The notes: generated from the sequence alone by a model not told the origin. A DNA stretch of 64,000 bases from Rhodomicrobium sp. (GCA_021604665.1 BQJK01000001.1:1020419-1084418), one strand, 5' to 3'. Positions 26,736 to 37,248 are shown, counted from the stretch's first letter. Numbers and translations are program-made.

Positions 26736-27440
26736 ATGAAGTCTTCAACAGAAATCGACAATAGTTCAGACACGGTTCTGACTGATTTCATCAATGAAAC
26801 CAGTCGTGGCAACCACGACTATCTCATTATCAAACAGCATGAGACCCAGAGAGACGGCGTTGAGAGACGGCGCTTCCGCCGGTTTGATATGCGCCTTATG
26901 GGCCGCTTCATGCTTGAGGATAAATCAGAATATACCTGTAGAGTTATCAATATTTCAGCTGGTGGCGCCGCCATTTCCAGCCCGGTACAACCGCGTATTG
27001 GTGAGCAGGTCATTCTTTATATGGATCATATCGGCCGCGCCAAAGGCCATGTTGGCCGCTCTGAAACAGATCATTTCGGTGTCTGCTTTGATATCTCAGA
27101 CATACAGCGCGAAAGAATTGCGCTCAAAATCTCATGGCTTGTTAATCAGATAGATGGTGAGGCGCCAGATATGCGCCGTCATCACCGTTTTGTCGCCAAT
27201 AGCAAAGACACATCACTCACCCTGCCTGGTAATATAGAAATCAGCTGCAAGGTGAAAAACTTCTCACTCAGCGGTGCCGGTATATATACAAATGCCCGCC
27301 CGCCGCTTGGGTCCCAAATAGTTTTAGGGACTCTCCACGCCACAGTTATCCGCCACACAGATGAAGGCATCGGTGTAGAGTTTAACGAAACACCTTCCGC
27401 TGCTCACTTGCTAGGTGAGTTCGGAATTTTGAGTGCATAA
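26736..27440 (+). CDS. protein with two PilZ domains
   Basis: PilZ domains bind cyclic di-GMP. The 234-residue protein has two: the first at about residues 45-135 with RRRFRRFDMRL and the INISAGGAAI signature, which keep the RxxxR and (D/N)xSxxG elements; the second at about 145-230 with RRHHRFVA and VKNFSLSGAGI, where the first motif is weaker. Dual PilZ proteins can bind two ligands or bind one and use the other as a dimer contact. It lies upstream of a LapG-like peptidase gene, which fits c-di-GMP control of adhesion. The start at 26736 has only a weak GAAGTAAG-type site. Confidence 0.87.
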   Translation: MKSSTEIDNSSDTVLTDFINETSRGNHDYLIIKQHETQRDGVERRRFRRFDMRLMGRFMLEDKSEYTCRVINISAGGAAISSPVQPRIGEQVILYMDHIGRAKGHVGRSETDHFGVCFDISDIQRERIALKISWLVNQIDGEAPDMRRHHRFVANSKDTSLTLPGNIEISCKVKNFSLSGAGIYTNARPPLGSQIVLGTLHATVIRHTDEGIGVEFNETPSAAHLLGEFGILSA

Positions 27441-27651
27441 ATAAAATATCCACAAGGAGACGATCACCCCCGGCCAGGTAAGGCCAATTGCAGTTAAGCT
27501 GCCTTAATAAGTGCTAAGGTAGTGAGTAAAATTTTAGACAAGTTTTAATTAAGTCTAGTTCAAACATGACTAAATTTGATGTCCGTGAGTTTGCGGCATT
27601 GAAAAGTTTTTATGTCATGATCCCCATTAGTAACAAGTGTAGGGGAATACA

Positions 27652-28290
27652 ATGTATCGAGTATTCAGTAGTATTGCGTTTTTTGTAGTTTTTGTATTAT
27701 CACTGCCATCCGGCGCTATGGCCGAGTTTGCAGTATGGGTAGATGGGCAAAATTTGGCCTCCACTCAAATGCGAGTCTATGGCCGCTCAAACCCACCCAT
27801 TGGGCATGTGCGGTTTTGCCAGCGTTACCCCATGGATTGCGATAAATATCGCCATCGCGGTAAGCGGGTAAATCTCACCAAAAGCCGCTGGCAACAGCTG
27901 GTTAAAATTAACCGCGCCGTCAATAATTCCATTAAACCAGTGACCGACCAGGACCATCACGGTGTCATTGAATTCTGGGATTACCCCACCAAAAATGGTG
28001 ATTGCGAAGATTTCGTTTTGCTCAAGCGTCGCCTGCTGGCTGAAAATGGCTGGCCTGAAAATGACCTCCTCATCACAGTTGTGCGAGATGAAGAAGGCGC
28101 TGGCCATGCAATCCTTACAGTCAGAACACGCCAGGGTGATTATCTCCTAGACAATAAACATGATGAAGTTCAGGTCTGGAACAGAGCCCCCTACCGCTTT
28201 GTTAAACGCCAGTCTGCCGCCCATCCTAAAATCTGGGTATCGCTCTATCCAAGAGAAAGAGAATCCGCCCGCACAGCTGCTGGCCGTTAA
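27652..28290 (+). CDS. transglutaminase-like cysteine peptidase (LapG-like, BTLCP)
   Basis: The 212-residue protein belongs to the bacterial transglutaminase-like cysteine peptidases (PF06035). A signal peptide ends at about GAMA-24. The catalytic triad is visible as Cys118 in NGDCEDF, His152 in GAGHAILTV and Asp167 in YLLDNK. LapG, the best-known relative, cuts surface adhesins of the LapA type in the periplasm when c-di-GMP falls. No LapD-like inhibitor or adhesin gene lies in the window, but a double PilZ gene precedes it. A specific substrate cannot be named. Confidence 0.9.
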   Translation: MYRVFSSIAFFVVFVLSLPSGAMAEFAVWVDGQNLASTQMRVYGRSNPPIGHVRFCQRYPMDCDKYRHRGKRVNLTKSRWQQLVKINRAVNNSIKPVTDQDHHGVIEFWDYPTKNGDCEDFVLLKRRLLAENGWPENDLLITVVRDEEGAGHAILTVRTRQGDYLLDNKHDEVQVWNRAPYRFVKRQSAAHPKIWVSLYPRERESARTAAGR

Positions 28291-28340
28291 ATCGAACCGG
28301 TAAAACAGAAGCCAATAGCAACATGAATATAAAAGGAATT

Positions 28341-28391
28341 TGATCCAACAATCTCAACTCCCCTCATCCCCCGACCACGAATGTTGGATCA
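28341..28391. repeat. 10-base perfect inverted repeat with a 31-base loop
   Basis: TGATCCAACA (28341-28350) and TGTTGGATCA (28382-28391) are exact complements. They stand just before the terminator that follows the LapG-like gene. Confidence 0.7.
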
Positions 28392-28397
28392 TTCAAG

Positions 28398-28440
28398 AGC
28401 CGGCCTCTCTACCCCCCAAAGAGAGGCCGGTTTATTTTTT
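28398..28440 (+). terminator. terminator of the LapG-like peptidase gene
   Basis: The arms CCGGCCTCTCT and AGAGAGGCCGG with an 8-9-base loop are followed by TTTATTTTTT. Confidence 0.9.
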
Positions 28441-28448
28441 GCCCCCGA

Positions 28449-28477
28449 TAAAAAAGGCCGCACAAAAATGTGCAGCC
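28449..28477 (-). terminator. terminator of the aspartate aminotransferase gene
   Basis: Read on the minus strand, GGCTGCACA-TTTT-TGTGCGGCC forms a stem with one mismatch followed by TTTTTT. Confidence 0.85.
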
Positions 28478-28523
28478 CTCTTTGAACTTTGAAAATGAAA
28501 TTACTCAGCTAACCAGCCTGGTT

Positions 28524-29738
<1,215 letters not shown>

Positions 29739-29956
29739 TCAAATTAAGGGTGAAAGCAGCTCATAAAGAGCGCTAGCTAATATCTTATGATGCGGCCAAA
29801 CACTAATCGGCAGCTTAAAGCAAGGCAAGCCAATTCCACTATAATCATGGCGCCACACTGACACAGGTCAAAATTCTAACCCGAACAAAAACCCAGTTAT
29901 AAGCGTCATCACACAGAGCAGCCCATGAGAAAAGCAGGTTTGAAACTGGCGCGATA

Positions 29957-32839
29957 TCAAGAGCCCGGCAACAAAACATCGCCGTCGCCACCTTCCATCG
30001 GTACCTGATAGGCAAGAATAGCCGCTTCAGCATTTTCCAAAAACCGGCGCATCCTGTTTGCCTGATCCATCTGCTCAGCTTCAAGGTAAATATCATGCGC
30101 CTCAGCAAAACAGCGCAGAGCCCGCCAAAGCCCATCATGCTGGCCATAATGCTCACTACGATCCATCATAATTTGCCCGATATCATTCAAAACTTCAGCG
30201 CGGCTCAACGGTGTTGAACTACGCGGCGTTAAACTTAGATATCTCTCAAAAGCACCTACAGCTTCATTCAAGGCGGAAAGATCAAATTGCACGCGAGCAA
30301 AGGTCGCAAGCAGCTGGCCAAGCTTTAAGTGCAGCCCCGCTTCAATATGGGGTATAGGATAGCGGACGGGCGCACCATCTCCATCATCTTGATCAGATGA
30401 ACAAATCGCAATCGCCTTCTCCAAGAGGTAATGCGCCTCATGGAAGTCTTCCGCTTCACCATCAAGTTTATATTGCCGTTTAGACAACAAGCCCACCAGG
30501 TTCCCAACTTCAACAGACCATCTAAGGTCACGCAACCCTTCAGAGGCAATAACCACAAGCTCCCGCCGGTCGTTAATCGCCCGGTCAAGCGCCATATTGT
30601 CCCCTTCAAGTTGAAACAGCATTTCCCGGAGGCGAGCCCGAAGACGCAGCAACACATCGCGCTGCGGCCAATGCCCATTATTCTGGCCAATCACCGCACT
30701 AATATGGGAAACAGCTTTTTTCGCCTGGCCTCTGTCCCGCTTTAATAGCGCAACGCGCGCCCGCCCCACCGCCAGCGCCCGGTCAACCTCTTCAGTAAAA
30801 CGACCTCCATCATGGGGCGCCTTTTTCAACTGATGTAATTGCTTAATAGCAGCACGATGCATCTCTTCATCATTGGTAATACCACCGCAATTCAGAGTGG
30901 CTTGCGCCAGATAGTAAGAAAGCCGCTGCCGCCGCGCCGCTGTTAAGTACATCTGCGGTTCATTCAACGCGCTAAAATGATGAATGGCCTTTTCCAAAAG
31001 ATCCCTGTCACCAAATCTGGTGCCCCAACCAAGATAAAGCCGTGCCAGCTCAAAGCGAATATCAGCCTGCCGCCTTGTCGCCCAAAAATCACGCGGTCGG
31101 CTAGAGGCAAGCGCTGCTAAAAAGGCATTCTCTGCCCGTTGCCAGTTTTGCAGACCCATATGCCGGCGCGCGCTGTTTTGTGCCAAAGTCCCCTTGGCAA
31201 AATGCGCCTCGGCAATCGCACCGCTATCACCAACGCGCTGCCAAAATTCAATCGCTCTATCAAGGCTCGTTTCTATTTTCCGATAATCATGAGTGATATA
31301 GTCCTGTCCAAGCTGTAGGTCCGGCACATTAGCCAACCGCCCCTCACCCGGCGCAGATTTAATCAGAGCGCTCTCACCCCCACTCGCAGCACCATTGCTA
31401 TTCGCCTTATTCAAAGCGTTCTGGCTATCCTCAGCCTCAAGCGCCAGCGACCCCTCAGTTTCATCGCCGCGGCCATCATCAGCCTCAGCATCCCTAAGGT
31501 CACAGCTTTCATGCACCAGCTGTGCATCATCCCCCTGAGGTAAGGCGCCTCCCTCAGGGCCCGGCTCAAACCAATCACCTTCCAAAGGGCGCGCCGTCTG
31601 AAAATAGCTACCTGTTAGCGCCCCATTAGAAAGCGCCAATTTACACATCATCTTGCCCCAGCTGGCCGGGAAATTATCACTGCGAAAATGGCGCGTACTT
31701 TCTAAAGCGCAGCCCACCACCCGTTGGAAAAGCCCGCTGCCCCCCTGCAATTGGGCAAGGGACAGCGCGGCCATCGCTTCATTAGCTTTTATCCCCGCCC
31801 ATTCCGTCACATCCCGGTCACGCCAATTATGTGCAGAAGCAATATCATAATAGCCAAGCGCGCGGCGAAGAGAGACAGCATCATTTTCTAAAAGCCCCGC
31901 CACCAGAAAACACCAGCCAGTCACCACAACAGCCTCTTGGTACAGAACAGGCTGCGTAAGCCGCAGCCCCTCAACCTCACGGCTTAACCGGTTACCCCAG
32001 GCAAGCAGCTGTTTAGCTGGCACACTCATCCCCTCTATGCCAGCTCCCCGGCTTACCAAACCAGCAACGGTTACTGAAAGGATCACAGATTGCAGCGCTG
32101 GCAACTGGCGCGTCAGCCCATTGAGTTGAAATATCGGAAAATCAAAACATTCGTAGCTAAGAAGAATCGATCCCTCAGGCTTTTGCCCATAATTGCCACC
32201 AGCATCAGGAACCGAGCGATCGGCCCCCCTGACCAACCCACCACCATTGCCATTGTCATATTCAGAATAGTGATAGCCGGAGATAACCGCCCCATGCTCA
32301 TCTGCACCGGCAATGGTCTCCATCACCACCGGCCCTTGAGGAAAGAAGGATAAGCGCAAACAACGCCCTTCAACCTGCCCATTGATAGATAACGACAACC
32401 CGCCATCACAAGACTTTTTGCCAGTCGCTTTAGAACGGGGCAGCCCCTCATGCGAGGCCCGGTCTTCAGCCCCCTCAACAACGCCAGTTATCAGACGAAA
32501 CGGGGCCCACTCTCCACGACCAGAAAACACCCCGCCAAAAAGACCACCCGAAAGACTGCGCCGCAATGTGGACAACACAGTCTCCCCCACATGCCCGTGC
32601 AAATCCCCTTCAAAGCCCCGAATAACAATCCGCCTCACCACACCATCAAACCGCGTTTCATAAGGACGGTCATGATTAGACCGAGGAGAGGCAGCTACAG
32701 CCAAACTACCGCGCAGCCACTGCCACAACCAGACGCAAAAGCCTCCAAGCGCAAACAGGGCCAGTGTAACCAACACCACCCCAATAACCGAACCGCCAAT
32801 TAAGTGAGCACCCGGCACATACCACTCAGAAAAATTCAT
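29957..32839 (-). CDS. large membrane-anchored TPR-like protein, unknown function
   Basis: The frame starts at 32956 with TTG, but I prefer the ATG at 32839 (MNFSEWYVPGAHLIGG); ribosome binding sites are weak at all candidate starts. The 960-residue protein has one clear membrane segment at about residues 14-42 (SVIGVVLVTLALFALGGFCVW), a region without recognised domain to about residue 250, an acidic low-complexity stretch near 440-510 and then a long alpha-solenoid with TPR-like repeats to the end (for example ALNEAVGAFERYLSLTP). It may be a scaffold in the cytoplasm or periplasm anchored to the membrane. I do not recognise the family. Confidence 0.7.
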   Translation of the reverse strand: MNFSEWYVPGAHLIGGSVIGVVLVTLALFALGGFCVWLWQWLRGSLAVAASPRSNHDRPYETRFDGVVRRIVIRGFEGDLHGHVGETVLSTLRRSLSGGLFGGVFSGRGEWAPFRLITGVVEGAEDRASHEGLPRSKATGKKSCDGGLSLSINGQVEGRCLRLSFFPQGPVVMETIAGADEHGAVISGYHYSEYDNGNGGGLVRGADRSVPDAGGNYGQKPEGSILLSYECFDFPIFQLNGLTRQLPALQSVILSVTVAGLVSRGAGIEGMSVPAKQLLAWGNRLSREVEGLRLTQPVLYQEAVVVTGWCFLVAGLLENDAVSLRRALGYYDIASAHNWRDRDVTEWAGIKANEAMAALSLAQLQGGSGLFQRVVGCALESTRHFRSDNFPASWGKMMCKLALSNGALTGSYFQTARPLEGDWFEPGPEGGALPQGDDAQLVHESCDLRDAEADDGRGDETEGSLALEAEDSQNALNKANSNGAASGGESALIKSAPGEGRLANVPDLQLGQDYITHDYRKIETSLDRAIEFWQRVGDSGAIAEAHFAKGTLAQNSARRHMGLQNWQRAENAFLAALASSRPRDFWATRRQADIRFELARLYLGWGTRFGDRDLLEKAIHHFSALNEPQMYLTAARRQRLSYYLAQATLNCGGITNDEEMHRAAIKQLHQLKKAPHDGGRFTEEVDRALAVGRARVALLKRDRGQAKKAVSHISAVIGQNNGHWPQRDVLLRLRARLREMLFQLEGDNMALDRAINDRRELVVIASEGLRDLRWSVEVGNLVGLLSKRQYKLDGEAEDFHEAHYLLEKAIAICSSDQDDGDGAPVRYPIPHIEAGLHLKLGQLLATFARVQFDLSALNEAVGAFERYLSLTPRSSTPLSRAEVLNDIGQIMMDRSEHYGQHDGLWRALRCFAEAHDIYLEAEQMDQANRMRRFLENAEAAILAYQVPMEGGDGDVLLPGS

Positions 32840-33496
32840 ATTCAGCGCCAAAATAAGCGCCCCCTCATCTCTATACGTCTGGAAAAAACCTGAACTACAG
32901 CAAAAACCCTGAACTACAGTGCTCATTATAAACTGTAGCCGCAGCTGAAAAACCAAATTCCAAAGCTGTGATTAATAACGGACCGAAAAACCGACAACGC
33001 TGCCCAACATCAATGCCCAATCACAAAGGACCGGATAATGGGTTCATATCAATGGCCAATTTCAGATAGCCAGCAAACAACCGCTACAAAGCTCATCAAC
33101 CGCCGCGCCCAATGAGACATAAACTGTCTCAACTAAGCTCATCAGTTAACTCCACTTCTTTTAGCGCGGCCTCATAATCGGCGCAAGCAACAGTATTGGA
33201 GAGGTAATATGCTCAGTTTTCAGGCTGCGTGTTCATTTTTTGCACCAAAATAAACTGGTACATGCCCTCTTTTTGGTCAATTTCCCTTAATTTTTCTATT
33301 AAGCGTCACACCCATATGGTAAATCATCAAACGCCTTGATCAGGCCAAGGAGGGATGATTAATCTCATTTTCAAAGCGGCTGGGTCAAAGCTCAGGTCAT
33401 TGATCTGAACCATTAGAAATACAAAGTTGTATAATAAATAAATATCCTCCATATGAATTATTCAGGCGGGGAGTTAGTTTGAGAGAGGGGCGCATA
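32840..33496. promoter_or_regulatory. spacer with a candidate promoter for the 59-residue membrane protein
   Basis: About 650 bases hold the promoters of two divergent genes. A perfect -10 hexamer TATAAT stands at 33430-33435, about 60 bases before the small gene, but there is no good -35 at normal spacing. The rest is AT-rich and shows no gene that I can support. Confidence 0.4.
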
Positions 33497-33676
33497 ATGC
33501 GACTAAATCCACCAACAATCTTTATCTTTCTGATTTCACTTATTCTGGCAGTTGCTGCCATTGCCGGCCATCAGGGTCTGGTTGACATTCCATCTGTAAT
33601 TGCTGCTCAGGATTTCTGGCTGGCGATCGGTGCATATATTGTACTAGCCATCGGTAATCTCGTTCGCGGTCTTTAA
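33497..33676 (+). CDS. 59-residue double-span membrane protein
   Basis: The track begins at a TTG (33479), but the ATG at 33497 follows GAGAGGGG at good spacing and gives a 59-residue protein, MRLNPPTIFIFLISLILAVA to LVRGL. It has two predicted membrane helices (residues 7-23 and 36-56) joined by a short GHQGLVDIPSVIAAQ loop. It is preceded by a good -10 box and followed by a strong terminator, so it looks like a real monocistronic gene. I recall similar small proteins in related genomes annotated only as hypothetical. Confidence 0.75.
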   Translation: MRLNPPTIFIFLISLILAVAAIAGHQGLVDIPSVIAAQDFWLAIGAYIVLAIGNLVRGL

Positions 33677-33701
33677 GTCTCGCTTGAGATATGATCACTA
33701 A

Positions 33702-33741
33702 AAAACGCGCGGAAGAGACCTTCCGCGCGTTTTGTTATTTT
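33702..33741. terminator. bidirectional terminator after the small membrane protein gene
   Basis: AAAACGCGCGGAAG and CTTCCGCGCGTTTT are perfect 14-base arms around an AGAC loop, followed by GTTATTTTT on the plus strand and by TTTTTTAG on the minus strand. It can also end the flavoprotein transcript. Confidence 0.92.
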
Positions 33742-33773
33742 TAGACCTATTTAACAGTTAAAGCACCGGCAAC

Positions 33774-35060
33774 TCAGGCAGCTTTCTGCTTCATTCGCGG
33801 CATTTTCATCAGCCTGAACAGTAACCGCTCCAACAACGGCTCTGTGACCCCGCTCCGCAATTTACGCAGGTGATACCGCTCCATAGAGCGCTTGACCACA
33901 TGCACAAACCGCCCCTCAATAATCCTGTCAATATTACGCGGCGGGCATTGCGGCACCGCAAGAAACGCAGCCCCCCTGTCTCCAAAATCAATCATAAAAA
34001 AGCCATTGCCCGTCGGTTCATAAACCGGGTAACGCTTGCGCAAAACTTCACCAAGATTTCCAGCAACAGTGCTTGTCATGCTCTCTCGCAAAAAGTCAGA
34101 GCAAGGGTGCCCCGTCTCCATCGGCGTCGGCTCCATCACATCAGTGGGCGCAACAATCTCACCAAGCGCAAAAATATTCGGGTAAGCAACAGACTGCAAA
34201 TAGCGATTGGTACGGATAAGCCCAGCCCGATCTGTTAACCCCTCAACTTCGGTGATGTACCGCTCAGCCCGCATGGCTGGCCACAACAGACCAAACCTCG
34301 TTTCAATCATTTTGCGCCCGCGCGGCAGCCCGTCATCATCAAAATGGACAACGTGAAACGCCTCTTCATCCACCCGGTCAATCGCGGCGTTACTGGTCCA
34401 CTGAATTTGTCTGGCGCGGAACTCTCCCTCCAGCAAACGAGCAGAATTACCAACACCGCCAATTCCAAAATGCCCGGGAAACGGCTCCGGTGTTACAAAG
34501 CGCAGCGGCACTTTATCCCGCAGCCTGTGGCGGCGCAACAAACGGTCCACATTGAAAACATATTGATAAGCACTCTGATAATCGATAGCACCTGGCGCGC
34601 AGGCGACTGTCATCGGCCCTGGTGAATTTAAAAAATCCTGAAAGGCAATTTCCGCCCGCATGGTTTCATCATCGCTCGTCAGCGAATGGACCATATGCTG
34701 AGAGCTAACCAGCCCGGGAATATGATCCTTAGCAGGCTCCATACCATCACTGATAACAAGATAATCAAACGGTACCCGGCGGCCATTATCCATCACCACC
34801 ACCTGCCGCTCCGGGTGCAATTCCCGTACAGAGCCTAGTGTCAGGTTAATGGAAAAGCGCTCACAAATTTCAGCAATATCAAGGCGCGCTGCATCAACCT
34901 TCTGCAGGCCAACGCTCACATAAGGCAGCGCAGAGCGCACAATCCCCTCCCCACTCCGGGAGATGATCGTCACCCAATCTTCATCTGCCATCAGCTTTTT
35001 CAACTGCAACGCAGCCGTCAAGCATTGGAGACCCTGACCAATGATAACGATGTGAGCCAT
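33774..35060 (-). CDS. sulfide:quinone-reductase-like flavoprotein without the redox cysteines
   Basis: I start it at the ATG at 35060 (MAHIVIIGQGLQ, AAAGG upstream), giving 428 residues. The C-terminal half follows the SQR pattern closely: PLRFVTPEPFPGHFGIGGVGNS, SVAYPNIFALGEI, FGDRGAAFLAVPQCPPRN and the membrane-binding amphipathic end RYHLRKLRSG. In the SQR sequences I remember, disulfide cysteines lie in GASCFGPAYEF and VGVCVA; here the same places read GAIDYQSAYQY and LGEIVA. The N-terminal FAD motif GxGxxG is GQGLQC. It is therefore probably an FAD protein of the family with changed or lost chemistry. Alignment was from memory. Confidence 0.75.
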   Translation of the reverse strand: MAHIVIIGQGLQCLTAALQLKKLMADEDWVTIISRSGEGIVRSALPYVSVGLQKVDAARLDIAEICERFSINLTLGSVRELHPERQVVVMDNGRRVPFDYLVISDGMEPAKDHIPGLVSSQHMVHSLTSDDETMRAEIAFQDFLNSPGPMTVACAPGAIDYQSAYQYVFNVDRLLRRHRLRDKVPLRFVTPEPFPGHFGIGGVGNSARLLEGEFRARQIQWTSNAAIDRVDEEAFHVVHFDDDGLPRGRKMIETRFGLLWPAMRAERYITEVEGLTDRAGLIRTNRYLQSVAYPNIFALGEIVAPTDVMEPTPMETGHPCSDFLRESMTSTVAGNLGEVLRKRYPVYEPTGNGFFMIDFGDRGAAFLAVPQCPPRNIDRIIEGRFVHVVKRSMERYHLRKLRSGVTEPLLERLLFRLMKMPRMKQKAA

Positions 35061-35403
35061 ATGCGGCGCCTTTAAACCCTTAAGTTTTACGCACTCTACG
35101 TCGCCGCCCTGCTGATAATTGCACCAGCTAATTACGATCATTTAAGACAATAAAGGCAAAGCAAACGCTGATAACGGCGGGTTGTACCGTCAGTTGCATT
35201 ACCAACCATGCTATGATTGGCAGCAACACAACCCATTAAAGTCGGATTACGCCATACTATAAAGGTGGTAGAAGATGAATCAGCTAACTGTCAATGGGCC
35301 GCATAAGGATAGCCACAACTGAAAAAAGGCGCCTCTATACCAGGGCGCTCATTAAAAAAGAAATGAAGAATAAAACTTAGCCACACAATCAGGAGAAAAC
35401 ATC
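35061..35403. other. spacer between divergent flavoprotein and dehydrogenase genes
   Basis: About 340 bases without a supported gene, holding the promoters of both genes. The frame upstream of the flavoprotein start (to 35141) is open but lacks family similarity. Confidence 0.4.
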
Positions 35404-36270
35404 ATGGTAAAGGCAGCATGGATAGGTCTGGGTGTAATGGGCCACCCAATGGCAATGTATTTAAGCCGCCACCCTGATATTGAGCTAACCATCTATAATC
35501 GCACAACAGAAAAAGCCGCCAATTGGTGCCGTGAGCATGATGGCATCATCGCCCGCACCATAGAAGACGCCGCTAAAGGCGCAGCTTTTGTCTTCTCCTG
35601 CGTCGGCAATGATGAAGACCTGAAAGAGGTGACCACAGGCCCGGAAGGCGCCTTCAAAACCATGCCCCAGGAGGCCGTGTTTATTGATCACTCAACCATC
35701 AGCGCCAGCGCCGCAAGAGAAGTAGCGGATATCGCCAGAACACAAAATCTCTATTTTCTCGATGCCCCAGTCACTGGCGGCCAAAAAGGGGCCGAGGCAG
35801 GCACATTGAGCATAATGGTCGGCGGCGAGGCAACAGCGCTGCAAACCGCCCAGCCCCTTATAGAGACTTACTCAAGCGCCATACAGCATATGGGCCCACC
35901 TGGCAGCGGACAACTGACCAAAATGGTCAATCAAATCGCCATTTCCGGGTTGGTTCAGGGCCTGGCAGAGGCGATAAATTTTGCCAAAGCTGCCAATCTT
36001 GATGTTGAAAAAGTTTTAAGCGTCACCACCAAAGGCGCAGCCCGCAGCTGGCAGATGGAAAACAGCGGCAAATCAATGGCTGAAGGTCATTTTGATTTTG
36101 GTTTCGCCGTTGATTGGATGCGCAAAGATCTCGGCATCTGCCTTGATGAAGCAGGCAGAAATGGCGCAGATCTACCAGTGACCACTCAAGTGAAAAGCTT
36201 TTTAGATGAGGTTAGTCAAAAGGGCAGCGGCCGCAAAGACATCACCAGCCTGATCACCCGCCTCACGTAA
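35404..36270 (+). CDS. NAD(P)-dependent beta-hydroxyacid dehydrogenase (HIBADH/6PGDH type)
   Basis: The 288-residue protein has the family's Rossmann start WIGLGVMGHPMAMYL, the substrate-binding DAPVTGGQKGAEAGTLSIMVGG and the catalytic lysine in LTKMVNQI, followed by the all-helical C-terminal domain. Family members reduce or oxidise small beta-hydroxyacids such as 3-hydroxyisobutyrate, tartronate semialdehyde or succinic semialdehyde. The substrate here cannot be told. The start is supported by CAGGAGA eight bases upstream. It converges on an Lrp regulator gene 42 bases away. Confidence 0.9.
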   Translation: MVKAAWIGLGVMGHPMAMYLSRHPDIELTIYNRTTEKAANWCREHDGIIARTIEDAAKGAAFVFSCVGNDEDLKEVTTGPEGAFKTMPQEAVFIDHSTISASAAREVADIARTQNLYFLDAPVTGGQKGAEAGTLSIMVGGEATALQTAQPLIETYSSAIQHMGPPGSGQLTKMVNQIAISGLVQGLAEAINFAKAANLDVEKVLSVTTKGAARSWQMENSGKSMAEGHFDFGFAVDWMRKDLGICLDEAGRNGADLPVTTQVKSFLDEVSQKGSGRKDITSLITRLT

Positions 36271-36312
36271 CAAGCCGTCAATCCTGAGCCTTACTCTTTG
36301 TGAATTGCGATT

Positions 36313-36807
36313 TTAAGAGGCAGAATCAAGCGCTTCAAAAGCTCCATTCGCATAGCCAAGCGGCAATTGCGTTGTGAACTTAATCTGCTCCATGGCGAAA
36401 GAGGATGAAACATCCGCAATCTCAACATCCTGGATAAGCCGTTTATAGAACCGGTCATAAGAGGCAATATCCGGCACCACAACCCGCAGCAGATAATCAA
36501 CCTGACCGCTCATACGATAAAATTCTACAACTTCAGGAAATTCTTCTATCGCTTTATGGAAGCCATCTAACCAATCCTGGCTATGTTGGTTTGTGGTCAC
36601 AAACACAAACACCGTAACAGGCGCATTGACTTTCCTCGGGTCCAGTAAAGCCACCCGATTACGTATCACACCCATTTCTTCCATTTTTTGAATTCGCCGC
36701 CAGCACGGCGTGGTTGAAAGCCCAACCTTCTTGCCAATTTCCGCCACGGGAATTGTGCAATCTTTCTGTAGAATTTCCAAAATCCTGATATCAAGTTTAT
36801 CAAGCAT
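36313..36807 (-). CDS. Lrp/AsnC family transcriptional regulator
   Basis: The 164-residue protein is a standard Lrp: a winged helix-turn-helix at residues 1-60 (LDIRILEILQKDCTIPVAEIGKKVGLSTTPCWRRIQ) and a C-terminal RAM ligand/oligomer domain ending near SSFAMEQIKFTTQLPL. Lrp proteins bind amino acids and control amino-acid uptake or breakdown, often of neighbouring divergent genes. Here the nearest divergent upstream region, 36808-37248, holds no gene, and the neighbour is convergent, so its target is not evident. Confidence 0.93.
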   Translation of the reverse strand: MLDKLDIRILEILQKDCTIPVAEIGKKVGLSTTPCWRRIQKMEEMGVIRNRVALLDPRKVNAPVTVFVFVTTNQHSQDWLDGFHKAIEEFPEVVEFYRMSGQVDYLLRVVVPDIASYDRFYKRLIQDVEIADVSSSFAMEQIKFTTQLPLGYANGAFEALDSAS

Positions 36808-37248
36808 AGGTTACATAGCGCCTCTCAGCTCTGATCACCGCTAATATTCTTAGCGATAAATCCCCACCTAAAAAATACGAGTGTGCCCTCAATTAAGTTG
36901 CAACATGTCATAGGACCTCTAATTTAGAAGCTCATACGGGACGCAACGACTTTAAATATGTAAAACCACCATAAATGAGCGAAACCATTTCCTTTTGGCT
37001 ATAAATGGCGGTCTTAAAATATAGAGCCCACAAACGCTCTCCTCAGTACATGTTGCCACGCCAACTCACAAAAGCCTCTCAATACACAATTTATAAAATC
37101 TCTTTCTCATGTATTCTATCAAGACTACATGATCATGGAATAATATTCTACACAAAGAGACTTATCGTACCATTTATTCTTTTTAAATTTAATCACAACA
37201 AGGTTTAGAAAGGCATGAGAAAGGTCAAACAATGGCAAAATTAACTGT
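36808..37248. other. spacer upstream of the Lrp gene
   Basis: About 440 bases, AT-rich. The plus-strand frame 37005-37208 has no good ribosome binding site and low-complexity hydrophobic composition; I do not call it. The Lrp promoter and any autoregulatory site should lie here. Confidence 0.35.

Noticed and set aside
37005-37208. 67-residue ORF upstream of the nuclease
   Set aside because: AT-rich hydrophobic sequence without a ribosome binding site; not supported.
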